A stretch of 64,000 nt of DNA from contig NZ_WIAX01000002.1 in the NCBI RefSeq assembly GCF_009467795.1, positions 62,001 through 126,000 of the forward strand, in the 5' to 3' direction. Source of the DNA: Nesterenkonia halophila. Its GTDB lineage: Bacteria > Actinomycetota > Actinomycetes > Actinomycetales > Micrococcaceae. Positions 16,902-29,984 of this stretch are shown here, in pieces. Numbering within the stretch: position 1 is the stretch's first letter; the number at the start of each line of letters is the position of its first letter. The notes under the pieces were generated by a model. That model had not been told where the DNA came from. It ran no database searches and saw only the letters and a program-made list of their open reading frames with translations. Position numbers and translations under genes: made by a program.

Positions 16902-18115
16902 GCTGAGGTCGGCCGCGCCGGCGGGATCCGGACGTCGCGCCCGCAGACATACCCCAGGCCGGTGTAGATCCCGATGACGACCAGGGCCGCGTACAGCGGC
17001 GGCTCCCAGGATCCGGTGCTCTCGAACAGCTGGCCGGCGAGCACCGGGAGCGCGCCGCCGATGAGGTAGCCCACCCCTTGGGCCATGCCGGAGAGTCGGG
17101 TGGCCTGGGCCGCGCTGCCGGCGCGCAGCGAGACCATGGTCAGCGAGAGCATCAGCGTGGCGGTGGAGGCCAGTCCGCAGACCACCGCCCAGACCGGCAT
17201 CAGCGGAGGCAGGACGATCATCCCCGCCACGCCGGTCGCCATGGCGAGACCCAGGCCCACGGCCACCAGCCGATGGTCGTCCCGGCGCTGCATGATCCTG
17301 CCGACGACGAGCGTGGCGACGATGCCGACGGCCTGGAAGGCCGCCACCCCGTAGCCGCCGGCCCGCTCGCTGAAGCCCTGGGCGGTGTGGATGGACGCCA
17401 TCCAGGTCAGGAAGAAGTAGAAGATCGAGGACTGCAGGCCGAAGAAGAGCGTGACCTGCCAGGCCAGGGCGGAGGTCCACACGCTGCGCTCCTCGCCGGC
17501 GGCCGCAGGGATACGTTCGGAGGCGCGGGGTGCGCTCGACCGACGACGGCGCGACAGCCGGATGCTCCACAGCCCGGCGCCGAGGAGTGCCAGCAGCCCG
17601 GTGCCGGCCAGGGCCGCCTGCCAGCCGAGAGCATCGGCCAGCGGCACCGCCGTGCCGGAGGCGGCTGCGGCGGCGGCGGTCAGCGCCGCAGTGTACGTCG
17701 CCGTCATCATCGGGACCCGGTCGGGGAAGTCCTGCTTCACGAGGATCGGCACCAGCACGTTGATGACTCCGATGGAGCCGGCCAGCAGCACAGTGCCCAG
17801 GAACAGCGCGGAGGGGATCACTTCCACGGCGCGCAGCAGCGTGCCGACGGTGAGCGTCAGCAGGGCCAGGAAAATCGCCCGGTCCCTCCCCACGCGGCGG
17901 CCGAGATGGTGGACGAAGGGGGAGACGGCGGCGAAGGTGAAGACCGGAGCGGCACCGAGCACGCCGAGCATCGCCGGGTCCATCCCGGTGTCGTCCCCGA
18001 TGCGCTCGATCAGCGGGCCCACCACAGTGATGGCCGGGCGCAGGTTGGCGGCGACCACCAGGATCGTGGCGAGCAGCATCAGCTGCGACGGCCCACGGTG
18101 CCCCGGCTGCTCCAT
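16892..18115 (-). CDS. CynX/NimT-type MFS transporter
   Basis: 407 aa with about 12 membrane segments. The early LVVAANLRPAITVVGPL is the hallmark of the CynX (cyanate/nitroimidazole/YeaN) branch of the major facilitator superfamily. Loop 2-3 has HHLGRRVGRDRAIFLA. These transporters export or import small anions and amphipathic drugs; substrate is not deducible. The start MEQPGHRG was chosen since the 45-codon extension upstream is basic and non-membrane-like. It lies between two catabolic clusters and could serve either. Confidence 0.85.
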   Translation of the reverse strand: MEQPGHRGPSQLMLLATILVVAANLRPAITVVGPLIERIGDDTGMDPAMLGVLGAAPVFTFAAVSPFVHHLGRRVGRDRAIFLALLTLTVGTLLRAVEVIPSALFLGTVLLAGSIGVINVLVPILVKQDFPDRVPMMTATYTAALTAAAAAASGTAVPLADALGWQAALAGTGLLALLGAGLWSIRLSRRRRSSAPRASERIPAAAGEERSVWTSALAWQVTLFFGLQSSIFYFFLTWMASIHTAQGFSERAGGYGVAAFQAVGIVATLVVGRIMQRRDDHRLVAVGLGLAMATGVAGMIVLPPLMPVWAVVCGLASTATLMLSLTMVSLRAGSAAQATRLSGMAQGVGYLIGGALPVLAGQLFESTGSWEPPLYAALVVIGIYTGLGYVCGRDVRIPPARPTSAHR

Positions 18116-18219
18116 GGGGCTAAAGTAGTCGGCACGGCGGGGCCGCAGACTGGCCGTCCCAGCGATCGGGACCGGTCCGCGGCTGCACGGTCGGAGCCCG
18201 CAGACCGGAGCCCGCACGA

Positions 18220-18252
18220 CCGTGCCCCGGCCGTCAGCAGACCGGGGCACGG
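18220..18252 (-). terminator. Hairpin terminator of the demethylase operon
   Basis: Perfect 11-base arms CCGTGCCCCGG (18220-18230) and CCGGGGCACGG (18242-18252) with an 11-base loop, 22 bases past the stop of the LigM-like gene. GC-rich with no U-run, as common in actinobacteria. Confidence 0.65.
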
Positions 18253-18274
18253 CAGGCGGTGCGGCGGGAGCGGC

Positions 18275-20550
<2,276 letters not shown>

Positions 20551-20561
<11 letters not shown>

Positions 20562-21339
20562 TCTCCACCTCTTTCAAACCGTGGTACCAGCGGAGGACTC
20601 GGCGTTCGACGAACTGGAAGATGAAGGACAGAGCGACGCCGATCATGCCGAGGACGACGATCCCGGACCACATCTCGGGGATCGCGAAGGACCGCTGGAA
20701 TTGGACGATCGTGAAGCCCAGCCCGGACGAGGTGGCGAACATCTCCGAGATGACCATCAGGATCAGACCGATGGAGAGGGTCTGTCGGACCCCGGCCATG
20801 ATCGGCGGGGCGGCTCCCGGGAGGAGCTGGTGGCGGATCCGGCTGAAGCCGGTGATGCCGTACGCCCGCGACGTCTCGCTCTGCACCGGGTCGACGCCGC
20901 GCACGCCTTCGATGGTGTTCAGCAGCACCGGCCAGAGGCAGCCGGAGACGATGACGGCGACCTGCATCTCGGTGCCCACGCCGATGGTCAGCATCAGCAC
21001 GGGGATGAGAACCGGCGGCGGCAGCGCGCGGAAGAACTCGAAGACCGGTTCGGTCAGCGAGCGGGCGGTCTTGTTCAGCCCGACGAGCAGCCCCAGCAGC
21101 ACGCCGAGCACGATGGCCAGGAAGAGCCCCAGCACAAGACGCTGCAGGCTGGGCAGCACGTCCTCGGTCAGCCGCTCGCCGGTGATCCAGGTGTTGACGA
21201 AGGTGTCGGCCAGCTGCACCGGTTCCGGGACGAAGAAGCTGCTGCCGCCCAGGGTGTAGCCCCACCAGACGGCCAGCAGCAGGACGGGCAGCGCGAAGAG
21301 CGCCAGGGCGGTGGAGAGGAGGCGTCGGGCGATGCTCAT
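20551..21339 (-). CDS. ABC transporter permease (SsuC/TauC type), first
   Basis: 262 aa, six membrane segments predicted, with the BPD_transp_1 coupling-helix region around SETSRAYGITGFSRIRHQLLPGAAPPI. Inner-membrane pore subunit. Its ATG overlaps the stop of the second permease gene (ATGA), indicating coupled translation and a probable heterodimeric pore, since the two permeases clearly differ in sequence. Confidence 0.9.
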
Positions 21340-22148
21340 GCGGCCAGCTCCGCCCGGACCGATGTGTGCCAGGACAGCGCCCGGCGCTCCACCCATCTGG
21401 CGGCCAGGTTGATGAGCACGCCCAGGATGCCGGTGGCCAGGATCAGCGCGTACATCCCGGTGATGGCCCCGCCCTGCTGAGCTCGGCTGATGGCGCTGCC
21501 GAGCCCCGGCGAGCCGATGACGAGTCCGGCGGTGATCGCCAGGATCAGCGCCACCGCCGCCGCGAGCCGGATCCCGGTCATGAAGTACGGCAGCACTGTC
21601 GGAAGGACCACGTCCCGCACGCGCTGCAGGGGGCTGAACCCGTAGGAGCGGGCGGTGTTCATCGCCACCGTGTCCACATCGGCGACTCCGTAGAGCACCT
21701 GGATGAGGACCTGCCAGAAGCAGGCGTAGATGATCAGCATGAGGGCGGACTCGATGCCGATGCCGAACAACAGCACGGCCAGCGGGATCAGCGCCACCGA
21801 GGGGATGGGGCGCAGGAACTCGATGGTCGAGTGCGTATAGCGGCGCAGGAACGGGCTCATCCCGACCAGCAGGCCGGTCGCCGTCGCCGTCAGCGCGGCC
21901 AGACTCAGCCCGACGGCCCAGGCGAGCATCGTGTCGTACACGTCGGACCAGAAGATGCTCGAGCCGAGATTGCCGATCGCCGCGGCGATCACCTCGCTGG
22001 CCGGGGGCAGGTACCTGCCGTCGATCACGCCCGCGCGAGGCAGCAGCTCCCAGATGAGCAGAGAGCCGGCGATGCCGGCGAGCCCCAGCAGCGGCGCTCT
22101 CCACGCAGGGTCCCCGCTGCGCGGCCTTCCCCGGGATCCACGCGTCAC
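21336..22148 (-). CDS. ABC transporter permease (SsuC/TauC type), second
   Basis: 270 aa, GTG start with GAGGAGGAG 3 nt upstream. LRPIPSVALIPLAVLLFGIG and NTARSYGFSPLQRVRDVVLPTVLPYF are the typical loop and coupling helix of nitrate/sulfonate-class permeases. The N-terminus is Arg/Gly/Pro-rich and cytoplasmic. The 232-base gap upstream (to the binding-protein gene) holds palindromic sequences, so this and the following three genes may have a separate promoter. Confidence 0.9.
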   Translation of the reverse strand: MTRGSRGRPRSGDPAWRAPLLGLAGIAGSLLIWELLPRAGVIDGRYLPPASEVIAAAIGNLGSSIFWSDVYDTMLAWAVGLSLAALTATATGLLVGMSPFLRRYTHSTIEFLRPIPSVALIPLAVLLFGIGIESALMLIIYACFWQVLIQVLYGVADVDTVAMNTARSYGFSPLQRVRDVVLPTVLPYFMTGIRLAAAVALILAITAGLVIGSPGLGSAISRAQQGGAITGMYALILATGILGVLINLAARWVERRALSWHTSVRAELAA

Positions 22149-22229
22149 GTCTCCTCCTCGGTCCGCACATGGTGGCCATGGGGACTCGTCGCTTCTCGGT
22201 CTGGTGCCATGATGGAACAGCCCGAGGAG

Positions 22230-22269
22230 TGATGCGCATCATGGTCCATTGGATAGGAAAATGCGAACA
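22230..22269. promoter_or_regulatory. Candidate regulator sites upstream of the permease genes
   Basis: TGATGCGCATCA (22230-22241) is a perfect 12-base palindrome. ATGCGAACA (22261-22269) is identical to 25700-25708 in the gap between the two iclR genes. The area 22240-22275 is AT-richer than average. Plausible as an IclR-controlled promoter for the permease-ATPase-demethylase genes; not proven. Confidence 0.4.
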
Positions 22270-22380
22270 GTCGTGCGGATGGTGAATCACCTCGCCGGCC
22301 GCGGTGCGAGATCCGTCGCGAGTCGGCCGGACGGGAGTCCGCCGCCGCACTGCGGGTCCTGGCGCCGATCAGCCTCCTCG

Positions 22381-23355
22381 TCACTCCACGACCACCTCGT
22401 TGAGGTCGACAGGCTCGTCGACGAAGTCGTACTCGACCATGAGGTCCACCATCGTGGACAGCTGCTCGACGCGCGGGTCGCTGTCGTACTCCTCCATGCG
22501 GATCTCGGCGGCGGCCTCCTCGGGCATGTCCAGGAAGCTCGCCAGAGCGGAGGCGGTGCCCTGCGGGTCCTCCTCCGCGGCGGAGAGCGTCTCGTCCATC
22601 GCGGCCTGGAACTGGTCCACCGCCTCCGGGTTCTCCGTGGCGTAGCGCCCGGAGGTGAACGAGATCATCGTCGGCAGGCCGGGGATGACCTCCTGGTTGG
22701 GCTCGCCCAGCAGCTCGAACTCGTCCTGCGCCAGCGACTGACTCAGGAACGGCTCGGGGAGCCAGGCGGCGTCGATGTTGCCCCGCTCCAGCTGGGCCTC
22801 CATGTCCGGGAAGTTGACCTCAGTGAGGTCGATCGCCCCGGGGTCGCCGCCGTCCTGGGAGACTGCTTCCATGATGGTCAGGTCGCCCTGGCCGTTGAGC
22901 ACGTTGACGGCCATGCTCTGCTCCTCCAGGTCGCTCCAGGACTCCAGATCGTCCTCCGCCCGGACGACGACGCCGTTGATGTCGTCGCCCTCCGCATACG
23001 AATGCGAATAGCCGGACAGGATGCGCATGTCCAGCCCCTGGTCGACGGCGACCAGCACGGAGAGCGCATTGCCCACGGCGAAGTCCATGTCTCCGGCCTG
23101 GACCGTCGGCAGCATGGCAGCGGCACCCTGTCCGGGCGTCAGCGTCACGTCCAAGCCGTGCTCGGCGAAGATCCCCTCGTCGAGGCCGTATTGCACGGCC
23201 GCCGACGGCGCGATGGACAGCACACCCAGCGTGACCTCGACCAGGTCGTCGTCCTCGCCGGATCCGGCGCCGCCGTCGTCGGCCGAGCCGGAGCAGCCGC
23301 TGAGCAGCAGCGCTGCGGCGCACATCAGTGCGATTCCGTGTGATGCTCGTGCCAT
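22381..23355 (-). CDS. NMT1/THI5-like ABC substrate-binding lipoprotein 1
   Basis: 324 aa. Lipoprotein signal peptide with lipobox LLSGC, Cys21 being the lipidation site. The mature part starts with an acidic Gly/Asp linker, then VEVTLGVLSIAPSAAVQYGLDEGIFAEHGLDVTL and TPGQGAAAMLPTVQAGDMDFAVG, the N-lobe of the NMT1/THI5/SsuA family. It delivers substrate to the two permeases. It sits 54 bases downstream of a paralogous binding-protein gene, so the importer may accept two ligands or one protein may have specialised. Confidence 0.9.
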   Translation of the reverse strand: MARASHGIALMCAAALLLSGCSGSADDGGAGSGEDDDLVEVTLGVLSIAPSAAVQYGLDEGIFAEHGLDVTLTPGQGAAAMLPTVQAGDMDFAVGNALSVLVAVDQGLDMRILSGYSHSYAEGDDINGVVVRAEDDLESWSDLEEQSMAVNVLNGQGDLTIMEAVSQDGGDPGAIDLTEVNFPDMEAQLERGNIDAAWLPEPFLSQSLAQDEFELLGEPNQEVIPGLPTMISFTSGRYATENPEAVDQFQAAMDETLSAAEEDPQGTASALASFLDMPEEAAAEIRMEEYDSDPRVEQLSTMVDLMVEYDFVDEPVDLNEVVVE

Positions 23356-23409
23356 GGTGAAGGCCCCCCTCCCGTGTCAGGTGCGATGCATCGACAGTCG
23401 AGCGCAGTG

Positions 23410-24420
23410 CTACTCGGTGACGGTGTGCTCGCTGAACAGCTCGTCCAGGTTGATCTCCTCGTCGATGACTCCGGTCTTCGCGGAGATCTCGTTGATCTCC
23501 TGCAGGGAGTCCCGGTTCACCGCCGCCGGGTAGCGCGAGAGGGTCAGCTGGTCGATGACGCCCTCGTCCAGGTCGGTGTAGGTCGGCAGGATCTCTCGCA
23601 CGGCGTCCGGATTCTCGTCGGCGTGACGCTGAGACTCGGCCATCGCTCGGCTGAAGGCGTCGACGACCTCGGGGTTGGCGTCGAGGTAGTCCGCGGAGGT
23701 GAAGTAGGTGGCCACGGTGAGGTCCTCCACCGGGTAGGCGTAGTTCGAGAAGATCGCCCGGCCGCCGTCGTCGAGGATCAGCGTCTGGAACGGCTCCACG
23801 GCCGCGGCGGCGTCGACGTCTCCGCTGCTCAGCGCGCCGGCCATATCCGGGAACGGCATCTCCACGTAGTCCAGCGTGGAGGGGTCGCCGCCGGACTGCT
23901 CCACCGCTTCGCTGATGGTGGAGTCCGAGATGTTGCTCAGCGTGTTCACCGCGATGCTGGCCCCTTCCAGATCTGTGATCTCGGTGATGTCGGAGCCGTC
24001 CGGGACGACGACTGCGGCGAAGTCCTCGTCCGGGTCTCCGGTGGTGCCGCTGCCTCCGGCGAGGATCTCGACGTCGAGGCCTCGGGACTCGGCGATGACC
24101 AGCGAGGTGACATTGCTGAAGCCGAAGTTCATCTCGCCGCCGACCACGGCCGGCAGCAGTGCCGCGCCGCCCTGGGCCTGGGTGAGGGTGAGGTCGAGGC
24201 CCTCGTCCTCGAAGAAGCCCTCCTCCTGGCCGAGGTAGATCGCGGCGTTGTCCACGATCGGTAGGACGCCGACTTCGATCGGCGTGAGCTCGCCGCCGTC
24301 TCCCGGCGCAGAGCCTCCGTCGTCCTGGGCGTCGCCTCCGGAGCCGCACGAGCTGAGCACAAGTGTCAGGCCTCCGAAAATAGACAAGGCTGTCAGTGAT
24401 GGAAGGGTGGAGCGTGTCAT
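23410..24420 (-). CDS. NMT1/THI5-like ABC substrate-binding lipoprotein 2
   Basis: 336 aa. Signal peptide of 24 residues with lipobox VLSSC (Cys25). The mature region PIEVGVLPIVDNAAIYLGQEEGFFEDEGLDLTLTQAQGGAALLPAVVGGEMNFGFSN follows the same plan as the neighbouring lipoprotein, so the two are paralogs, though clearly diverged. Start by AAGGAG before MTRSTLP; an in-frame upstream start lacks a signal peptide and was rejected. First gene of the importer operon, with a 371-base region upstream. Confidence 0.9.
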   Translation of the reverse strand: MTRSTLPSLTALSIFGGLTLVLSSCGSGGDAQDDGGSAPGDGGELTPIEVGVLPIVDNAAIYLGQEEGFFEDEGLDLTLTQAQGGAALLPAVVGGEMNFGFSNVTSLVIAESRGLDVEILAGGSGTTGDPDEDFAAVVVPDGSDITEITDLEGASIAVNTLSNISDSTISEAVEQSGGDPSTLDYVEMPFPDMAGALSSGDVDAAAAVEPFQTLILDDGGRAIFSNYAYPVEDLTVATYFTSADYLDANPEVVDAFSRAMAESQRHADENPDAVREILPTYTDLDEGVIDQLTLSRYPAAVNRDSLQEINEISAKTGVIDEEINLDELFSEHTVTE

Positions 24421-24791
24421 CGGGGAACTCTCCTTCGGCGGTGGGCGAGTGACGCGTGAGCGGAGTCGGAGGTGGAGCAGGTCGGTGCTCGCCGTCGCTC
24501 CGGGAGCTGCTCCGACTCCGTGCCGTCGGGTCGTGCTGACGACTCCGGGCGAGCCTGCGGCGTCGGCGGCTGCCGGTGCTCCCCGCCTGCGGACCTCCGG
24601 CGTGTCTTGGGTCACACTAGGCCTGGACGACAGTCGTCGTGGTGTCGAGTCCCATTGGCTGGTAGCTCGTCCTGGGGTGGTGCGGGGGAGTTCGGCGGCG
24701 TCGGGCGGCGTCGCCGGGATCCGGCCGGGATCCGGCCGGGGCCGCCCCGGGCTCGCCGGTGGCCGATGGCCAGTGGTCCGAGGCGGTGTGA
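24421..24791. other. 371-base gene-free stretch upstream of the ABC importer operon
   Basis: No supported gene. It contains GACGACAGTCGTC (24626-24638), a 13-base inverted repeat with one central base, and two adjoining copies of GGGATCCGGCC near 24716-24740. It must hold the promoter of the binding-protein genes, but I cannot place a convincing -35/-10 pair. Many open frames cross it on the plus strand, all without recognisable similarity. Confidence 0.5.
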
Positions 24792-25580
24792 CTAGGCCGC
24801 GACCGGCTCTGCGGCGCCCTGTGGCCCTCGGTCTGCGGGCCGCTTCTGACGGCTCAGATCGGCGGAGAGGGCACGGGCGGCCATCGTCAGTGCCGCCAGG
24901 TGGTGTCGCGGAGTCGTGGCATCGGCGGGGACGACCACGGTGAGGGCGGCCAGGGCGCGCCCCTGCTCGTCCAGCACCGGTGCTGAGATGTCCGTGGTGC
25001 GCCGGTCGACCACGGGGGCGAGCTGGGCGTATCCCCGGCGGCGCGCCTCGGCCAGCTCGGCGCGGAACGTCGGCCGCTCGGCGGCGATCCGTCCGCCCCG
25101 CCGGCTGAGCAGCTCGTCGACCACCGTCGGCGCGGAGAAGGCGAGGATCGCATGGCCCATCGAGGTCAGGTGCACAGGCATGCGGCCGGCCACCTCGGCG
25201 GTGTTCTCCGCCGCCCCCGTGCGGGAGAGCTGCTCGACGACCATGACGGAGGGGCCGTCCAGCACGGTCAGCTGTGTCGTGTGCTGCACGACGCCGTTGA
25301 GGTCCTCCATATGCGGCAGCGCCGTCCGGCGCAGCGTGGTCGCCAGCGGGGTCCGCTGGGCCATCTCCCAGAGTCGCTGCCCGAGGGAGATCTGCCCCTC
25401 GGGCCCGCGCTCCAGCATGCCCCTGCGGGCGAGGTCGTCGATGAGTCGATAGGCGGTGGACTTGGGCAGGCCTGTCTCGCGCGCCAGGCCGTTCGGCGAC
25501 AGCTCGGGTTCGGCTTCCAGGGCGGTCAGCATGCGCATGACTCGGTCCAGGACCGAATCTCCTGAGGGTGAGTTCGCCAT
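24792..25580 (-). CDS. IclR-family transcriptional regulator 1
   Basis: 262 aa. N-terminal winged helix (SVLDRVMRMLTALEAEPELSPNGLARETGLPKSTAYRLIDDLARRG), then the IclR effector domain with LTSMGHAILAFS, the small-molecule pocket segment. AGGAGG precedes this ATG by 6 nt; the 33-codon upstream extension was rejected. Transcribed in the same direction as the importer operon but upstream of it, and divergent from a second IclR gene. Confidence 0.9.
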   Translation of the reverse strand: MANSPSGDSVLDRVMRMLTALEAEPELSPNGLARETGLPKSTAYRLIDDLARRGMLERGPEGQISLGQRLWEMAQRTPLATTLRRTALPHMEDLNGVVQHTTQLTVLDGPSVMVVEQLSRTGAAENTAEVAGRMPVHLTSMGHAILAFSAPTVVDELLSRRGGRIAAERPTFRAELAEARRRGYAQLAPVVDRRTTDISAPVLDEQGRALAALTVVVPADATTPRHHLAALTMAARALSADLSRQKRPADRGPQGAAEPVAA

Positions 25581-25692
25581 GAGGGGCCTCCTTGTCCCTG
25601 CGCTCGAGGAAGCTGCCTGATCTTCCTCCGCGTCCTTATTGAGTGGGACGAACACTGGTGTGAGTGTGGCGTAGTTCATATAGTGGCGTCAA

Positions 25693-25707
25693 GTTCGACA
25701 TGCGAAC
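25693..25707. promoter_or_regulatory. Palindrome between two divergent iclR genes
   Basis: GTTCG-ACATG-CGAAC, perfect 5-base arms with a 5-base centre, midway between the two regulator genes. The right half, ATGCGAACA, recurs at 22261-22269. Size and symmetry fit an IclR dimer site. Confidence 0.5.
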
Positions 25708-25725
25708 ATCGAGGAGAAGGAAGCG

Positions 25726-25761
25726 ATGAGAACTCAGGCGCGCGCTGATGGCCGGAGGTGA
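25726..25761 (+). CDS. Possible 11-aa leader peptide overlapping the start of IclR 2
   Basis: ATG at 25726 has the best ribosome-binding site in this gap (GAGGAGAAGGAAG just upstream) yet reads only 11 codons, MRTQARADGRR, before TGA. The ATG of the IclR gene at 25748 lies inside it in another frame and has no good site of its own. Either a leader peptide that couples translation, or a sign that the regulator lost its original in-frame start. Confidence 0.35.
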   Translation: MRTQARADGRR

Positions 25762-26542
25762 CTACGTCCAGTCGCTGGCGCGCGGCGTCGACGTCATCCG
25801 GGCCTTCACCGGCGGGCCGGAGGGGGCGTCGAGCACCTCGTCCGCAGGGCTGTCCCTGGCGGAGGTCACCGAGCGGACGGCACTGTCACGGGCGACGGCA
25901 CGGCGCTTCCTGGTCACCCTGGCGGATCTGGGATATGTCGTGCGGCGGGGAGGCAGGTTCGAGCTCACTCCCAAGGTGTTGGAGCTGGGATATGCCTGCT
26001 TCGCCTCGGCCGATCTGTCGCGGCTGATCCAACCGGTCGTCGAGGATCTCTCCGCGCGCCTCGGCGAGTCGGTCTCTGCCGCCGTGCTGGACGGCGGGTA
26101 CATCGTCTACATCGCCCGCGCCCCCGTCCGGCGCGTCGTGCGGCTCGAGATCTCGGTGGGCACCCGGCTGCCGGCCTACGCCACGTCCATGGGCCGGGCG
26201 CAGCTCGCCCAGCTGCCCGCGGGGCAGGTCCGGGAGAGACTGGAGCTGCCGCTGGCGGCGCTGACTCCGGACACGGTCACCGATGTGAACGAGCTGTTCG
26301 CTCAGCTGTGGCTGGGGCGGCGGCGCGGCTGGATCCTGGTGGAGCATGAGCTGGAGGCCGGACTTCGATCCGTGGCCGTGCCGGTCTTCTCTCCGGGCGG
26401 CGAGGTGGTCGCGGCGTTGAACGTCGCGCTGGGGACAGCCGACGGCGCGGCAGGCAGCTGCGCCGAGCTGGAGAATACCTTCGTGGGCCCGCTGCAGGAG
26501 GCGGCAGAGCGGGTGCAGGTCCTCCTGGGGCTGCAATGGTGA
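25748..26542 (+). CDS. IclR-family regulator 2 (PcaR/PobR-like)
   Basis: 264 aa. Winged helix YVQSLARGVDVIRAFTGG...LSLAEVTERTALSRATARRFLVTLADLGYV, effector domain with GGYIVYIARAPVRRVVRLEISVGTRLPAYATSMGRA. The VGTRLPAYATSMGR motif is strong in the PcaR/PcaU/PobR group, which responds to protocatechuate or 4-hydroxybenzoate pathway acids. That fits aromatic catabolism and the LigM-like enzyme. The start is uncertain (see the overlapping leader). A MetF-like gene follows 149 bases downstream. Confidence 0.88.
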   Translation: MAGGDYVQSLARGVDVIRAFTGGPEGASSTSSAGLSLAEVTERTALSRATARRFLVTLADLGYVVRRGGRFELTPKVLELGYACFASADLSRLIQPVVEDLSARLGESVSAAVLDGGYIVYIARAPVRRVVRLEISVGTRLPAYATSMGRAQLAQLPAGQVRERLELPLAALTPDTVTDVNELFAQLWLGRRRGWILVEHELEAGLRSVAVPVFSPGGEVVAALNVALGTADGAAGSCAELENTFVGPLQEAAERVQVLLGLQW

Positions 26543-26691
26543 AGGCCGCTGCGGAGGTCACATCCGACGTCGTCGTCGGGGAGCGGGACCGATCGCTCCA
26601 TAGAGTGGCGCCCAGCAGGGAGCCGCGTCCGTCCCGGGACGAGCGCCGGGGCGCAGGAAGAAGCCCGCATCGTACTGAGGAGGCACCACAT

Positions 26692-27558
26692 ATGGCCAAG
26701 CCCGTAGCAGTCACCGCCCGGGAGAAGGAGGTGCTGGCCGGACTGGTCGAGAACATGGGCTATGAGGTCATGCCGTTCAAGTCGGTCAAGGACAGAGTCG
26801 TGGCCGAGGTGCCCACGGAGGTGCCGCTGACCATCACCGCCACAGGCGGCAAAGGGCTGGAACCGACCCTCGATGCGGCCTTCTTCCTGCGCGAGCAGGG
26901 TTACACCGTCGCCCCGCATATCCCGGCGCGACTGGTGGGCGGACCCGAGGAGCTGGACCGGCTGATCTCCCGGATCGAGGCCGCCGACGTCGACCGGATC
27001 TTCATCGTCGCCGGCGATGCCGAGGAGCCCGCCGGCGAATTCCACGACGCCATGGATCTGCTGACGGCTCTCGAAGACCGGGGGCACAGCTTCGCGACCA
27101 TCGGCGTCGGCGGCTATCCCGAGGGGCACGCCAGCTTCCCGCAGGCCGACATCGACAGCGCCCTGCGGAGGAAGGCGCCGTATGCGGACAGGATCCTGAC
27201 GCAGATCTGCTTCAGCGCCGACGCCGTCGTCGACTGGGCGGAGCGCATCAAGGCCGACGGCGTGGACCTGCCCATCTACGCGGGGATGCCCGGGCCGGTC
27301 AGCCGGCAGAAGCTCGCCCGCGTCTCCGCCGGGCTGGGACTCGGGCAGTCGGCCAGCTTCCTGGCGAAGCAGCAGAACATGGTCTGGAAGTTCTTCTCGC
27401 CCTCCGGCTACAAGCCCACCAAGCTCATCCGCGGGCTGGTCCGGAAGCTGGCCGAGGGAGAGGCGGACACTGCGCTGACCGGCTTCCACGTCTTCACCTT
27501 CAACGATCTGGCCGCCACGGAGGCGTGGCGGAGGGACCTCATCGCCCAGGCCTCGTAG
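26692..27558 (+). CDS. metF: Methylenetetrahydrofolate reductase-family protein
   Basis: 288 aa. PLTITATGGKGLEPTLDAAFFLREQGY and HIPARLVGGPEELDRLISRIEAADVDRIFIVAGDAEEPAGEFHDAMDLL follow the MTHFR TIM barrel. ILTQICFSADAVVDWAERIKADGVDLPIYAGMPGPVS is the C-terminal folate/FAD-site stretch. It interconverts 5-methyl- and 5,10-methylene-THF. In Sphingobium a metF is adjacent to ligM and returns methyl-THF from demethylation to the C1 pool; the same job is the simplest reading here. GAGGAGG lies 7 nt before the ATG; the 52-codon extension upstream was rejected. Confidence 0.88.
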   Translation: MAKPVAVTAREKEVLAGLVENMGYEVMPFKSVKDRVVAEVPTEVPLTITATGGKGLEPTLDAAFFLREQGYTVAPHIPARLVGGPEELDRLISRIEAADVDRIFIVAGDAEEPAGEFHDAMDLLTALEDRGHSFATIGVGGYPEGHASFPQADIDSALRRKAPYADRILTQICFSADAVVDWAERIKADGVDLPIYAGMPGPVSRQKLARVSAGLGLGQSASFLAKQQNMVWKFFSPSGYKPTKLIRGLVRKLAEGEADTALTGFHVFTFNDLAATEAWRRDLIAQAS

Positions 27559-29982
<2,424 letters not shown>

Positions 29983-29984
29983 GC

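Noticed and set aside
24716-24740. Adjoining GGGATCCGGCC repeats as a possible regulatory array
   Set aside because: Only two units, very GC-rich, no symmetry; likely simple-sequence drift.
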